From Pieris napi (Eukaryota; Arthropoda; Insecta; Lepidoptera; Pieridae): 64,000 nucleotides of DNA. The DNA lies in assembly GCF_905475465.1 (NCBI RefSeq), contig NC_062246.1, positions 8,520,001 to 8,584,000 of the forward strand, written 5' to 3'. The translations under genes and the position numbers were made by a program. A model generated the notes under the pieces. The model saw only the letters and a program-made list of their open reading frames with translations, was not told where the DNA came from and did no database searches. Shown piece after piece: positions 34,861 through 46,910 of this stretch; position 1 is the first letter of the stretch, and each line of letters opens with the position of its first letter.

Positions 34861-36779
34861 CTTTCCATTTTTATTAGAGTAATTTTATTTTAAGTATATG
34901 GTGCCGCTATTGTGTGACCAAGATTAAGTGAATTATAAAGAATTTCGAGACAACGGTTTCAGTTTGCTGCTGAATGATCTGTACATGTTAATTTCAAATG
35001 ATTAATTCTCGACCTCCAAAAACTTAATAGCACATAACAGCAGAAGTTCATTAACTAGTTACATAACAATCAAAAATATGACTGTTCCTAACAAAACAGA
35101 TGCAGAAGTGCATTAGTCCCATGCCCCATTGCGAGGTACGGGACATCAATTATCCATTTACACTGGGTGAATGAGACAATAGATCATAGTGCTGACATAA
35201 GCTCAGTTTGAAGTTGAAACGGATCGATGTTGCAATTTCCTGCATCTCCCCGCGCCACGCGTCGATTTCGGGAAATGATTGATGTCATGCTTTTTATTTG
35301 TTTCTCATCATGCTATGATCTTCAGTGATTGCAAATGTAAAGTATCCCTCATATTAATATTCACTGAAAATTAACCAAGGTATAACAAAATATTTTAGAA
35401 ACCTTGCTGTGTTTATATTTTTGCTATTATTATTATTTTCATAAATATCTCATTGTGTTCATTGTAACATGTGTGATGTTTAAGTGCAAATATAACAAAA
35501 AGATTTGATGCTGGTAATTAAATATGCAAAATACGGCGAAACAGTTTGCCTTAGCTCACTTAAACCGAGCCATGTGATTGCAATCAGGCAATCAAACATG
35601 TTGACACAACAGGAATAAGAAGCGTTAAGAAAACTAAACCTTTTTGAGATAATAAACCTAGTGTAGTGAATATAAGTGCAAGTGCGGTATCTCGGACACA
35701 CGAAAATAGTGTCAAAACATAGAACACTAAGACTGTTAACTATTCGCTAGTATTGAAGAAAATTAAGTCAACATAATATTACTTATGAGCCATAATTATT
35801 GTATAGGCTAAATTGTAATTTATGTAAAGTCGCACTCTTCGTTGTGAACTTTATTGTAGGAAAAAAAATGTACTAAGAGTACCTGGCTAATACTATCGGG
35901 TTGTATATCCGAGAGTTTAGGTAATCGGCGCACTTATAAAAACCCTAAGTGATGGGTTACACGCTATATTTTTTTTATAACAATGACTAATTTCGTCTTA
36001 AGTATTACTGTTTACTGTGGAAATTCTAAGCGATAATTATAAAACAGCGGCTATTATCAAGGCATTCGTTCATGGAGAGTTAATTATTTCTCGAAACATT
36101 CTTTTGTTATTTTTTGCTCAATAATTCACCTTTTACATTGTTGTTCATAATTTTTTAAAATTCTTTGTTTCTTTTGCCTTTTTTACGATAATTGTTAATT
36201 AGAAAATCTTAATGGATCGTTTATATATTTGGACGTTTTAATTAAAATACTAATAAGTATTATAATTCATTTTACATGTTATATTATGTATACGTCTTTT
36301 CCTATCTTCCTTTTAATCTCTACTGTACAACTTTCGTGGTAAGTGAAATAACGGAAATTATCGTGATTTATGTTCATGTGTCCCTTTTTCGTTGTACATT
36401 TTAATGTCTACATATGTTGTATATTATGATTTGTTTTGTCGTCTCGTATCGTGTTCTCTTATTACATTATCTAAAATAAATATACAGTGTTTTAATGAAA
36501 ATATTATGATTAAAATAATTACCTATGTATATATGAATCTTCCGTAATTCCTATCCTCATATTGGCTAAGGACAACCTCGTATAAGAATGAGAACTAACT
36601 GAAATGGACGCAGTGTAACGTGTACGTGTTAACAGCAACCATCGATCAATTAGTAAGAAATTAATGACTTGCATTGTCATAAACAATGGTTACGAAGTTA
36701 CGACCGTTAATTTGTAGGTTGACCGCTAGTTGTCAACTAACAGTTACTATACTGATCCTACTTATTATAGCAATTATTA
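34861..36779. other. Non-coding stretch
   Basis: No gene or recognised repeat. A moderately GC-rich patch at about 35,090-35,290 has no open frame or family I know. Confidence 0.5.
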
Positions 36780-37095
36780 AAAAGGTACCTACACAATTTG
36801 ATTTTTTAGCCTTCATCATGTAATAATTGTTAACAAAAAAGCACCGCCTTTCGAAGGAGACATTTCATTTTTTTTTTTTCAGTTTGAACAGATTCTCGAA
36901 GGTTCCCTCCATTTCTCTGCGATGCCATCATCAGATCCTTATCATGGTACCTCCCTTGGTATAGGAATTATTAAAAATGTGCACAATCTGATTTTTTAGC
37001 CTTCATAATTTCATTTCATCATTCAATTTAAAAAAAAAATGAATTCACACTATTTTTATGCTTACAGATTCTCAAAGGTTCCCCTTTTTTTCTTT
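36780..37095. repeat. Diverged 190-bp direct duplication
   Basis: GATTTTTTAGCCTTCAT occurs at 36,800 and again at 36,990. GATTCTCGAAGGTTCCCTCC in the first unit matches GATTCTCAAAGGTTCCCC in the second, at about the same offset. The ATGCCATCATCAGATCCTTA block resembles a dispersed lepidopteran repeat. Confidence 0.65.
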
Positions 37096-38805
37096 GGAAT
37101 AAGGGTGGGATTTATCCTTTTAAGCAAAAGTAGATTATTTGTATTATTATGTTTATTGTTATCCGTGAACGCACATTAAAAATATATACACAGGCGAATT
37201 GAAAAGCTTTAACGTCAGTTAATAACCTAAGCTTAAAAAGGGCATGGATCATTTAAAGTAGGTGATGATATCATCCAGTTTCTCCATTTCCGATGATGTA
37301 TCTCACAAGCCTGAAAAGCTGTTTGTGCCATCTCTCACTCACTATACCAACTACTAGGATTACTATAAAAGACACTGAATATACGGCCTTTAGTCAACAT
37401 TTCACATACATATATTCAAAATCTATTTCCTATGATTGTTTATATATTTCTCTTTTATTTATTCAGCTACTCAAAGAATAAAGGAAAACGTGTTCATGTT
37501 TAAATTAAACGGTAAGTATGACTTGAAATTGAAGTCCAATTTATGAAGATAAGAAAGCTCAAAAGCTTAACCAAATGAGCCGTATAATGTATGCAAATAT
37601 TATCTCATCTAGCTAGAATCTTATGAAACTTCACCACAACTTCATCTCGAGTTAAAACTGCAGCTCATCGCGGGACCTAATCACGCTTGACCGACTCTAG
37701 AAAAGTTGAAAAATGCAAAAAACGATAAAAACCTCCCGCCTTTGACGCTTTGAATTTTTTTTTATGACGCGATACGATATCGTGTATTAATGGTACTGAT
37801 ATTTAGAAAATTTAAGAATGTTAATTTTTGATATGAAGAGTATAGGTCCCAAACAATATCACTATATATTTATCGGCATCATTTGTAAGAATTAAATATA
37901 AAAATCACAAAATGGACGTCACGCGATAAAGAATTGTTTTGTCTTGAAGAATTCATCATATAATAAAAGTTTTGTAGATTTTTTTCCCTTATTAATAAAA
38001 AAGTCATTTCTCATATTATATAAAGTAGTAACAATACAAGTTTTATTCAATGACATGTATTAAATAATGTTAGTTTATATTTTATTACGTCATGTAAACA
38101 ATGTATTGATAGAAATATAACGCAAGAATAAGTATTACATTACATTTTACTATCAAATATTTCTGTAAGATATATGACGTCGCGTTGTATAAGACAACTC
38201 TTGCCAAACACTACAACTTCAAAAAACAGCTACCATTCCAGGTATTTTGGAGACAGACTTTGGAGCCATCAAGAGAAGAACTTACTACTGCTAAAAGCGG
38301 AAAAAAAGCCTAGCAAGCCTTTGATGTTGTGCTCCCTTAGAAATATATATTTTGTTTACGAAGAGTATAAGCAACACATTATCCCACTAAAATAATTTAC
38401 TAATATTAGACCGCTACGGATACAGTCGTGTCGTATGATTTAAATGCTTACGGGTCGGAGTGATTTTGCACTTAATTAGTTTTTGCATCCGTTCATCTTC
38501 AAGGGGCGATATTTTTAAAAATCTTGAAGCAACATATTAATCGATTGGCTTTTAAATTTGAATAAATATAATGTGAATAACTTATAATAACTTATGACAC
38601 TGAAAAAGTAACAGTTTCTGCCAATAATAATATCTACGCCAATTAAATAATATTTTGGAGTATTTAAGCGTATGAAGAATATTTCAACCATTTCTTCAAT
38701 TTCCTTAGTTTCAAGTATATTATTAGCCTTCTGTGCTTTATCAAAGGGACTGTTCTTCAAATAAACCTAAGTCCGTTATAGACTAATACTTCTATTAAGT
38801 CACAC
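37096..38805. other. Non-coding stretch with unsupported frames
   Basis: Frames at 38,174-38,395 (plus, 73 codons) and 38,515-38,760 (minus, 81 codons) have no recognisable motif. Confidence 0.45.
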
Positions 38806-38990
38806 GAGCACTGTTAGCCTAGTGGCTCAGTAATCAGCGTGCGACACATTTCAGAGGTCATAGGTTCGATCCCCTGGCGATGACCTTTCTATGTTCTAAA
38901 GAAAAACGTGAGGATTTGAAAACGTGGCATGCATCAAACCCAATGACCAGCTACTTGTCTATAAAATAAAAATTACCATAGAAGCGCTAT
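38806..38990 (+). repeat. tRNA-derived SINE, diverged
   Basis: Head GAGCACTGTTAGCCTAGTGG and B box TAGGTTCGATCCCCTGG are clear; the body is shortened and the tail (GCGCTATAGCG) is poor. Confidence 0.7.
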
Positions 38991-39989
38991 AGCGTCTTTG
39001 GATTTTTTCTCTCTTTTAGGTCACAGTAGCGTAACCTTAATTATATCATAGAAATCAGAATATTTAAAATCTACAGAACAACAAGAAAAATTAAGTATAT
39101 AAAACTAGTACATATTTTTATTAAGGCTGCGCACCTACTTAATAAAACTATATTACGAAACTTAATTACGTTAATAAACTCATCTTAACGACGCCTCATT
39201 ATGAAAACTGTTCTTAACCCACGTCTTCACCTAGTTTCAAAGTTTTATACGATATCTTAAATTCAAAGATTTTAATCAATTCCTATTTTAAACCTGAAGA
39301 GAATCTCAAAGGAGATTTTGTTGAAATTCTATAGTGAGATTGTTAAGAAATTTTGTTGCTTAAAAATAGACATTACATTTATGTCATAAGAATTCAGAAT
39401 TCAGATCTAAAATTTTAGCAAAGACTATATGAAAGGGGTACAGATTCTTAATAGGTACGTATCAAAAGATTATTCGTCTTTATAGCTGAATAGGCTACCA
39501 TATCATTTTACCTAACTCTTCCTAGGAACCCTTAAAAGGGGCATTATATCATTACTATATAGGCCTAAACCTTCACCCCATAGCCCTCACGTTATCTTTG
39601 ATCTTTTAAGAGCCATCTTAAATTCGATATCTAACAAGAAAACCATTTTCAACTCTACCTTAACACATCAAAGTTCAATATCAATTGCAGTTACTTCTAA
39701 TCCAGTCTCTTGTTGAATATCGGATGATATAATCGCTTCTAAAATCGATATTTTACCGAAAGTAAATCGTTTTATCGAGTCACGTTTGGAAAACTTTGAT
39801 GATTCGATTTCGGATAATCGTATCGATGTCAGCTATTATACAGGACCCTCTAATTAGATTGAGGACAAAACGAGCATGAAGTGGAAAAGTGTTAAGTTGA
39901 CAGTCGCTATGGGACGATAAAGAAAAAGGAAATTGGCTTTAATTCTAGTTGCTTTTACCTTTTACGTAGGGTAATACAGATATGCCGAT
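38991..39989. other. Non-coding stretch
   Basis: Several similar short phrases on the theme of TTAAATTCGATATCT occur, but no ordered repeat. No gene is seen. Confidence 0.4.
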
Positions 39990-40190
39990 GCACTAAACTA
40001 TGTACTAAAGCTTGAATGAAGATTGGCAGGCGACCCGGTGAGGAGGCCCTATTGGGAAACGATACAGAGGAAGACCGCTCACGATATGGGCCTATGACAT
40101 AATCAAAACGGCTGGCACGAGCTGGATGCAACTTGCCCATGACAGAGATAACTGGAGATCCTTGGAAGGCGCCTGCGGAGGTGTTTTGTG
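39990..40190 (+). pseudogene. LINE ORF2 tail, RGRPLTIWAYDI type
   Basis: The plus strand reads WQATR, then GKRYRGRPLTIWAYDIIKTA and SWMQLAHDRDNWRSLEGA, the C-terminus of a non-LTR retrotransposon protein (RGRP.TRW.DDI.K.AG..W...A.DR..W). One stop is visible after WQATR. The minus-strand 61-codon frame over it is a shadow. Confidence 0.7.
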
Positions 40191-40987
40191 TAATTTATTA
40201 TCTTTAAAAAAAATACTTTGATTGTGCAAGAAATAAAATGCTTTTTATTTTATTATATTAAGTCGGATATAATAAGGATGGAAATTATTATGTATTAGAT
40301 ATACAATCATTTACCTACCTGGTAAATAATAATTAACCAAATCAATTACGACAAAAATTTAATGAAGCAAAACTTCAATCGTTTCGCTGTATTATTTTGT
40401 AATGAAATTTTATAAAAATAAAGAAAACAAATTTAAAGAACAAGAAAATTACATTACAAATCCCTTGGACAAAGCTGCCGTGGCGCCAATCTAGCCGTTA
40501 CGGATAAATACAAGAGTCGTACACAATTCGTACTTCAAAGAAAATTAAACAACCCTTTGATGTCTATATTTCTTCGGCCACTGTAATTAATGTAATTATC
40601 TTTAGCGAAATGTCGCTAGTAATAGAACTGACAAACAATGGTCTGACAATTTTGTATTTTGTCGATAATAATAATTCTATATTTGAGTAAAAAGTTTTGA
40701 TAAATTATTAAATCTTTAACGTTGCATTGTGAGAGGGTATTTGTGGGGTGCAAAACGTGAGGGTATTTGTCACTATTGTGTCAATAGCTTTTGCGAATTC
40801 AGCACAATTCAGCAATTTTGATTTATACACGTAGCGTGAGCTGCAGGCTTAAGATAACAGAAACATACAATGTATATATCCAACACGATATAACATATTG
40901 AAGCATGGGATATACAAAAAGTATTTTTTAATCAGTTAAAATATTTTAGTAAATAAATCAGAATCATAAAAGTATAGTAACTGAGCT
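40191..40987. other. AT-rich non-coding stretch
   Basis: GTGAGGGTATTTGT occurs at about 40,731 and 40,759 with slight differences; nothing else noted. Confidence 0.4.
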
Positions 40988-41135
40988 GCACCTAGTGAAC
41001 GCCGTGCATTCCACAACACAGCGTTTTTAAGGCACTTTCTACCTCTTTGTGGAACCAGCTGCCAGTCGAGGTATACCCTCTAGCCTCCAGCGTTGTAGGT
41101 ATCCATGGGCGGCTATTATCACTTTATTCAAAATA
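40988..41135 (-). repeat. CCGCCGCCC-type dispersed repeat, internally deleted
   Basis: AGCGTTTTTAAGGCACTTTC, TGTGGAACCAGCTGCCAG and ATCCATGGGCGGC, all inverted, with the middle removed. Confidence 0.7.
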
Positions 41136-41691
41136 TTTGTAAATCGTACATTCGATGACTGATTGTATAATAGCATAGTAACAATTTAATGAGATAGTAA
41201 AATACACTAATTGATATTACCTATTCAATATCATTAATAATTTCTGTCTTTATATACTGATCTAATAAAAGCCGTACTAAAATCTCTTGTAATACTATTT
41301 TGTTGTACGTATTTAAATTATTAATGATTTTACCAATCCGTTGCGAAGCCTGGAATATTTGTCATAGTCTCATGGTAGAAAGAAATACCCATCAGGACCA
41401 GTTCTATGATCGAACCAAGACATATTGCGACGCTCAGTTTTTCAAACATTGTAATTATTTTCTCATATTTCAATTGCCAAACCTGCGTTCGTTAAACCCG
41501 ACGGCGTCTATTATTTTCTGTTCTATATGAGACCCCAATGACAAAGGTTTTTAGGTCGACAAAGATTGAAATGTGCACAACAATATGTTGACTTTTCAGA
41601 CTATCATTATGTTTTGAGGCCTACGAGCTATCATTATGAAAATGCTAATCCATAATGTTACACATAATGAGACAATACTCGTGCATGCGAA

Positions 41692-41712
41692 TGTATACAT
41701 ACATACATACAT
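41692..41712. repeat. Short (CATA)n microsatellite
   Basis: About four CATA units after GTATACATAC. Confidence 0.8.
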
Positions 41713-41814
41713 AAAAAGTATTTAACGGAATAATAAGTTTATGAAACTGTCGCAAACATTGTGTATCGTATTTCACATAAGTACTGAAGCGGAGTTTTTT
41801 TAATAGTAGGTATA

Positions 41815-41985
41815 GGCAACAAACGGGCACGAGGCTCACCTAATGTCAAGTGATACCGCTGCCCATGATCACTCAATGCCAGAGGGCTGATGAGTGCGAT
41901 GCCAGCCTTTTAAAAGTTGGTATACTCGTTTCTTAAAGTACCCTCGAAGTCGAATTGGTTGGGAAATACTTCAGTAGGCGGACGT
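41815..41985 (+). repeat. CCGCCGCCC-type dispersed repeat
   Basis: ACAAACGGGCACGAGGCTCA, GTGATACCGCTGCCCATGA, CCAGAGGGCTGATGAGTGC, GTCGAATTGGTTGGG; ends at TTCAGTAGG followed by GGACGTCGAT, skipping the CAGCTGGTTCC block. Confidence 0.75.
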
Positions 41986-42249
41986 CGATATCTCTGTACA
42001 TAGAGAAATAAAGCAATATGCATGTGAATTCTTTCACGAAATATATAGATAGTAGTGATCCATAAAATGACGGAAATATAAAAGAAATTATTCACAAAGA
42101 GAATTAGACAAAATCCATAATTCAATCAACACTCTAATTGACTGTGATGTATCACTTCCTCAGGTGAATTCAATGCCAATATTAAATTAGTTCAAGAATT
42201 TCCCATTCATAACTATTGACTAATGAATCAACTATTTATTCTTAGCCTA

Positions 42250-42432
42250 TTTTTTGGTATCCGAGGTGGAAATGCATTTGCCCATCCCCTGCCCCCGAAA
42301 GTTGCAGGGCTATCTTGGACTCGAACCACACCAGAATCCCTGCTATTCAGAGACCGGAAGAACCAGCTCGAGTACCTAGTTCCAACAAAGCCGCGTCACA
42401 GAGGCCCCGGGGTCGCTCTCGCCTACTTGGAC
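42250..42432 (-). mobile_element. GC-rich retroposed insert with 16-bp flanking repeats
   Basis: ATTTATTCTTAGCCTA (42,234-42,249) and ATTTATTCTTAACCTA (42,433-42,448) flank a 183-base insert that is strikingly GC-rich for this region. On the minus strand it starts GTCCAAGTAGGCGAGAGCGA and ends with six A. A 16-base target duplication and a terminal A run are marks of LINE-driven retroposition of an RNA. The minus strand contains GGTTCGAGTCC, a B-box-like string (42,327-42,317), but no A box at tRNA spacing. I recognise neither an RNA nor a protein source; the 73-codon plus-strand frame is probably incidental. Confidence 0.6.
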
Positions 42433-42448
42433 ATTTATTCTTAACCTA

Positions 42449-43207
42449 CAAATGAACTTGTAATATATTTCTTATATTTAACTGTCGGATGTAATCTACA
42501 CTATTTTATTATTGATATGAGTTTGTGATATAATCTTTTTAGTAACGCATTTAATTTATTTATTAACACTTCGTTGCATACAGAAACATAATACAATTAA
42601 CATGGACGGCCATTGGCGACCTTGACGCTTTAGAGCGATCACTTCCAGGCAACCACTGAGAGAAATAAATATAAATTAGATAAGATAAGCAAGAAGTGCA
42701 AAAATACAAGTCTTCAGGACAATATTTTAAAAAGAAAAGTGCACATTTATCACGATAATTTTAGATCAGTTTCACATCAGTTAGTACGAAAGTTAGAGAT
42801 ACTATGTGGACAGATAATGTTTGTACAGTAGAGATTTAAAGGACGCCGCGTTTTGCTTGCCTCGAATAAAATCCTGAATGTTAGCGCGCTGCAACTTTAG
42901 AAGCTTCAATCGCTCTGCAGTGGTCTATTTTAGATCTGAGTACCTACTAACGCTGTAATTTGCTATAGCGAAACCAACAGCCATCCCGATTCCATAAATG
43001 AGTTTTTATACCGCGTATTCCACCCTGGGTTGGCATATTAATGCTACTACGGATATTGAGATAAGATCGAACTTGCATACAAAAACTGCATGTTGTCCCT
43101 AATGAAGGTTACAGATTAAGGGCGCTGCTTTATGTGATAACAATATAGGAGAATCTTAAAAGTAACCTCAGTTTTATTAAATAAAATACGTATAAAATGT
43201 AAGTGTA
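42449..43207. other. Non-coding stretch
   Basis: No recognisable gene; moderately GC-rich patches at 42,600-42,660 and 42,840-42,930 match nothing I know. Confidence 0.4.
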
Positions 43208-43393
43208 TTGCGAGCAATCCGGAACACCTGTGCACTGCCGTCGTGTTGGCATTACCCGACATTGTTTCAGTGGGTATGGCCCACGACTATATCTGAGTAC
43301 CTACCGATAGAGCCTGCTAGATTGCTAACGACAAAATGGCTAACGATAACTTTAATGTCCTTACCATTCAACACCAAAAGTGCAATTTGAGAA

Positions 43394-43432
43394 ACTTACC
43401 TGAAAACAAACAAATTAATATTAATCACAATT
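43394..43432 (-). promoter_or_regulatory. Candidate recursive splice site B (minus strand)
   Basis: Minus strand: ATTAATTTGTTTGTTTTCAG ending at 43,400, then GTAAGT (43,399-43,394). The pyrimidine tract is strong and a TTAAT branch-point-like string lies about 20 bases upstream. The 5' splice motif is the full GTAAGT consensus. The next 180 bases on the minus strand (43,393-43,208) are richer in G+C than their surroundings but have stops in all frames. Confidence 0.55.
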
Positions 43433-43514
43433 CTACTATTATTTGTCGAAATTTCACCTAATGATACGTATTTAAAGATTACGCAGTGAAAGATTTCTGT
43501 CACGAAACGAACGG

Positions 43515-43805
43515 AATTCTTAGTCAGTTTGGCCATGTAGAATGGATGAATGACAATCGGTTAGCAAGTAGGATATACAAAGCAACCGTGGATATTCAAG
43601 TCGCGTTGGTTAGGCCTTGTCGTTCGTACCTGGACCAAATTCAAAACGTACTAGAAAAGAGACAAATTAAAAGTACCCATAACCGACAAGCATGCATGGT
43701 GAATGTAATATGAAAGTGGATGAGGCAAGAGAGGTATGACAGGACCGTAGCAAGTGGAGATCTGTGATCTCTACCTTCGGGAAAAAGGCGAGATGATATA
43801 AACAA
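43515..43805 (+). pseudogene. LINE ORF2 tail, LRWFGHVERM type (copy 3)
   Basis: The best-kept copy: SQFGHVEWMNDNRLASRIYK, then ATVDIQVALVRPCRSYLDQI, QNVLEKRQIKSTHNRQACMV, then a frameshift into VDEAREV-type sequence. A 75-codon frame survives. The reverse-transcriptase body is absent. Confidence 0.75.
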
Positions 43806-44479
43806 ATAGATATTTAATGGTAACGTCTAAACATAAATTATAGAACTTGATCGTGCATTTTAATAGATTCTATATTCAAAATAGCAGTAATAAAACCTAA
43901 AATCGACTACACATGCTTTGTATGTTTCTTTACATATTGTTAATAATAATTTGAAGACTATTTTATTAAGGATATACATTCTAATAATGACAATAATAAT
44001 ATTACTAGTCCACCTTATATTGTTTTTACTTTGCTAATATTAATAATAATAGACACAATTATTATTAAGATCAAAACTGACAACATCGCGGGCGTCTTGC
44101 AATAGTTTCTTATAAAAAAATATAATTAAAATTACAAAACCGTAAAGAAATTCAGCAGAACATTTGATAAGTCACATACAGTTAAAATAAATAGCATTCA
44201 CTATTAACAGTCTCATTATAATATTATATTGAAGACATAATGTCATATATTGTTTTATCGTAGTAACGTTGCCAAGACATGTACTCGTTTGACATACTAG
44301 ATGTTTAACTGTGATCCATACTCGTAGTTTAAAAGTAGTGACCAAATTATGACGCAAAAATATTTGTAGGTATGTATGCCTGATATGGTATATGACCCTT
44401 GATTATAAAGTTTAGATTCTAAAAAGTTTTATGATACATACGTCATACATAGTACATACCATAAATACATTTAAAAAAT
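43806..44479. other. AT-rich non-coding stretch
   Basis: Rich in TAATAATAAT phrases; nothing else. Confidence 0.45.
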
Positions 44480-44648
44480 GGTTGTCTGTAAAGACGGTTT
44501 ACGGTCGATAGTTTAACGTGACAATGTCATAACAAATGATTGCTTACTTAAGTTTTCGAGTGGAAGAGAGATAGATGCGTAAATACATGCTTTTTCGTGC
44601 GTGCAGCCGGCGTTCATTGATTTATTAGAAGTTGTCACGTTAAAATAT
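44480..44648 (+). repeat. Foldback/MITE-like repeat, short copy
   Basis: GGTTGTCTGTAAAGACGGTT start as at 9,228. TTTAACGTGACAA (44,512-44,524) and TTGTCACGTTAAA (44,632-44,644) are exact inverted repeats. CTTTTTCGTGCGTGCAGCC matches the 9.2-kb copy, whose GC-rich middle is absent here. Confidence 0.65.
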
Positions 44649-45149
44649 ACAATTATATATTGAGGTGAAGACGTAAATGAGATATATATAAAGAAAGTCT
44701 ATATTTTACGATATCAATAGCCTTATCTAATTATTTAAAAAAAGTCATTAAAAACCAACCACTTCACACGTAAACCTCCTCTCAATAAACGGACCAATTA
44801 TTCATGTACTTTTGAAACTAAAGCGAATATTCATATTTGGTTGTCACACATAGGCCACCTCTAAATAGACAGCATGCAAACAATGTTATCCCCTGGGGGT
44901 ATCATGACGTGAGCGTTTAGTCGCTCTTGTAATCCGGGGTTCTTAATTACACGCCTAGATGTCGTTAGTCATCCCTTAAGGGCTGTCAGACGTGCAGCGA
45001 GCAAACGCCACACAATCTTGTTTAAATATTAATTTTTAACCACAGATCAGTTTAAAACTTGAACTAAGCTAACAAACTCGTTTTTTTTTAAACTTTAAAA
45101 AAGATCAAAATTGTATACATTTAGTAACTATAAATTGTCTTGATTAAAA
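44649..45149. other. Non-coding stretch
   Basis: No gene seen; CCCCTGGGGGTATCATGACG near 44,890 is an isolated GC-rich phrase. Confidence 0.4.
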
Positions 45150-45250
45150 GTTTATCGACGGCGTGTGTCAGGCACAGAAGACTGTTCACCTACTTTTCTA
45201 TAAAGTTAAAACTGATCACGAAACAGATAGAGAAATCTGAGACCAACCAA
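45150..45250 (+). repeat. tRNA-derived SINE, 5'-truncated
   Basis: It begins at TCGACGGCGTGTGTCAGGCA and runs through GATCACGAAACAGATAGAGA to AATCTGAGACC; the head is missing. Confidence 0.75.
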
Positions 45251-45325
45251 GGGTTTATTTTACTTGACTTTAAAACATGAATGTATGTTATAACTTATAA
45301 TACATGTATTGTCAAAAAGCAGTGT

Positions 45326-45572
45326 TGGCTTAGTAGCTTAAACGTGTAACCCTCCTCCAGCTGCGGCAGAGCGTTCGAATCACGGCTGTGGGTACACAGC
45401 AGGCACATAATTTTCTTTCTTTGAAGGCCAACATTGTGAAGATCCGACATATTAAAAAACCAAAAATCGACCCGAAAAGAAGGCTGACAACCAAACTTGT
45501 CTATAAATTATAAATGATCTAAGAAACAAATTTAAAACGAACCATTTAGCATTGTAGCGCCACTGGAATTAT
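45326..45572 (+). repeat. tRNA-derived SINE, old copy
   Basis: Head GCAGTGTTGGCTTAGTAGC, B box decayed to GCGTTCGAATCACGGCTGTG, tail AGCATTGTAGCGCCACTGGA. Many substitutions mark it as older than the copy at 45,937. Confidence 0.75.
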
Positions 45573-45936
45573 TACTTGTCTGAAATGTCATAACGCAATT
45601 TGTGACCTTCATTAAGTTTTATCGTAACGAAACTGCGATCATCTCGGTGAAGCGTTTTGTTCATAATTCAGTTACCTATAACCGAGGAATATTTAATGAG
45701 TTCTTGTGTCATAGTTTTCTATATCACTTGCACGTTGTATATTTCCGGAATTTAAAAATGATTTTACATCTACGATTTGTACCAAACCCGTTAGCAATAT
45801 AATCAATGCATGTTATAAAAATACTTTCCTTTCTTTTCTGAGATTGTAACCGTAAATACGTACGCACAGAACATAGCCAGTCTACTATACTATAGTCAAA
45901 TGAAATATAAGTTCTGTGTAAATTAATCTTTGTTCG

Positions 45937-46222
45937 AGCAGTGTTGGCCTAGTGGCTACAGCGTGCGACTCTCATACCTGACGTCGTAGGTTCGATCCCC
46001 GGCTGTGCACCAATGGACTTTCTTTCTATGTGCGCATTTAACATTCGCTCGAACGGTGAAGGAAAACATCGTGACGAAACCGACATGTCTTAGATCCAAA
46101 AACTCGACGGTGTGTGTTTGGCACTGGAGGCTTACTTGCCTAGTAGATTTAAGAAATGATCATGAAACAGATTCAGAAATCTGAGGCCCAGACCTAATGA
46201 GGTTGTAGCGCCACTGATTTAT
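45937..46222 (+). repeat. tRNA-derived SINE, full length, with 13-bp target duplication
   Basis: The best copy in the window: head GCAGTGTTGGCCTAGTGGCT (A box TGGCCTAGTGG), B box in TAGGTTCGATCCCCGGCTGT, then CGCTCGAACGGTGAAGGAAA, and tail GAGGTTGTAGCGCCACTGAT. TAAATTAATCTTT stands at 45,919-45,931 and 46,234-46,246. The internal promoter boxes are consensus-like, so the copy could be transcribed by polymerase III; mobility depends on a partner LINE not seen here. Confidence 0.92.
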
Positions 46223-46714
46223 TTTTATTTTATTAAATTAATCTTTATTTTAGATGTATTAGCTAGAGGTATAGCTATAAAATTAAATTCATTAATTATT
46301 GCAGTTTATCGCGGTAAAGCGGTATCGGGAAACATAACCCAATATCAAAGATTAAGCTACACCAAAGCGTGTCCCGTAGACGACACGCATACCTTGGCAC
46401 TCCGATACACTGCAAAAAGTAGACAATAGCCGAGTGTAATTAAACGCACAAATCACTCGCGGCCCGACACGTTACATAAATAATAACAAAACGACTGTGA
46501 AGATTTATTGCACGCGACTGTACATTGTGCGCAATCGTTTATTGTTTACTGGCTCTATAACGCGGCTTTGTTCGCATAGGTTTACCATAGACACGGCAAA
46601 GTGACCATGAGAATGATGATAATTTGTGTAAAATCCGGACTTTAAAATTTCCTAAGTCAGATAATTTGTCAGATTAGCAGTGACATTTCGACAAAAATAT
46701 GAAGGTATGAAGTT
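46223..46714. other. Non-coding spacer
   Basis: A mildly GC-richer stretch at 46,310-46,480 has no known match. Confidence 0.4.
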
Positions 46715-46910
46715 ACTGAGCGTGTTTTAAGGCAGTTTTTACCACGCACCACCACTATGTGGAACCAGCTGCCCACCGATGTATTTCCGAACCAAATCGA
46801 TTTAGTTATTAAAACGCCGGCAACGCACTAGCGAGCCATCTGGCAATGTGAGTGTCTATGAGCGGTATCACTTAACATCAGGTGAGCCTCCTGCCTATTT
46901 GCCCCGTTAC
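46715..46910 (-). repeat. CCGCCGCCC-type dispersed repeat
   Basis: AGCGTGTTTTAAGGCAGTTT, TATGTGGAACCAGCTGCCCA, CCGAACCAAATCGA, AACGCCGGCAACGCACTAGC and CAGGTGAGCCTCCTGCC, in inverted order, then an A-run. Confidence 0.8.

Noticed and set aside
42317..42327. tRNA gene or tRNA-derived SINE in the GC-rich insert (GGTTCGAGTCC on the minus strand)
   Set aside because: No A box at the right distance and no cloverleaf could be drawn around it.
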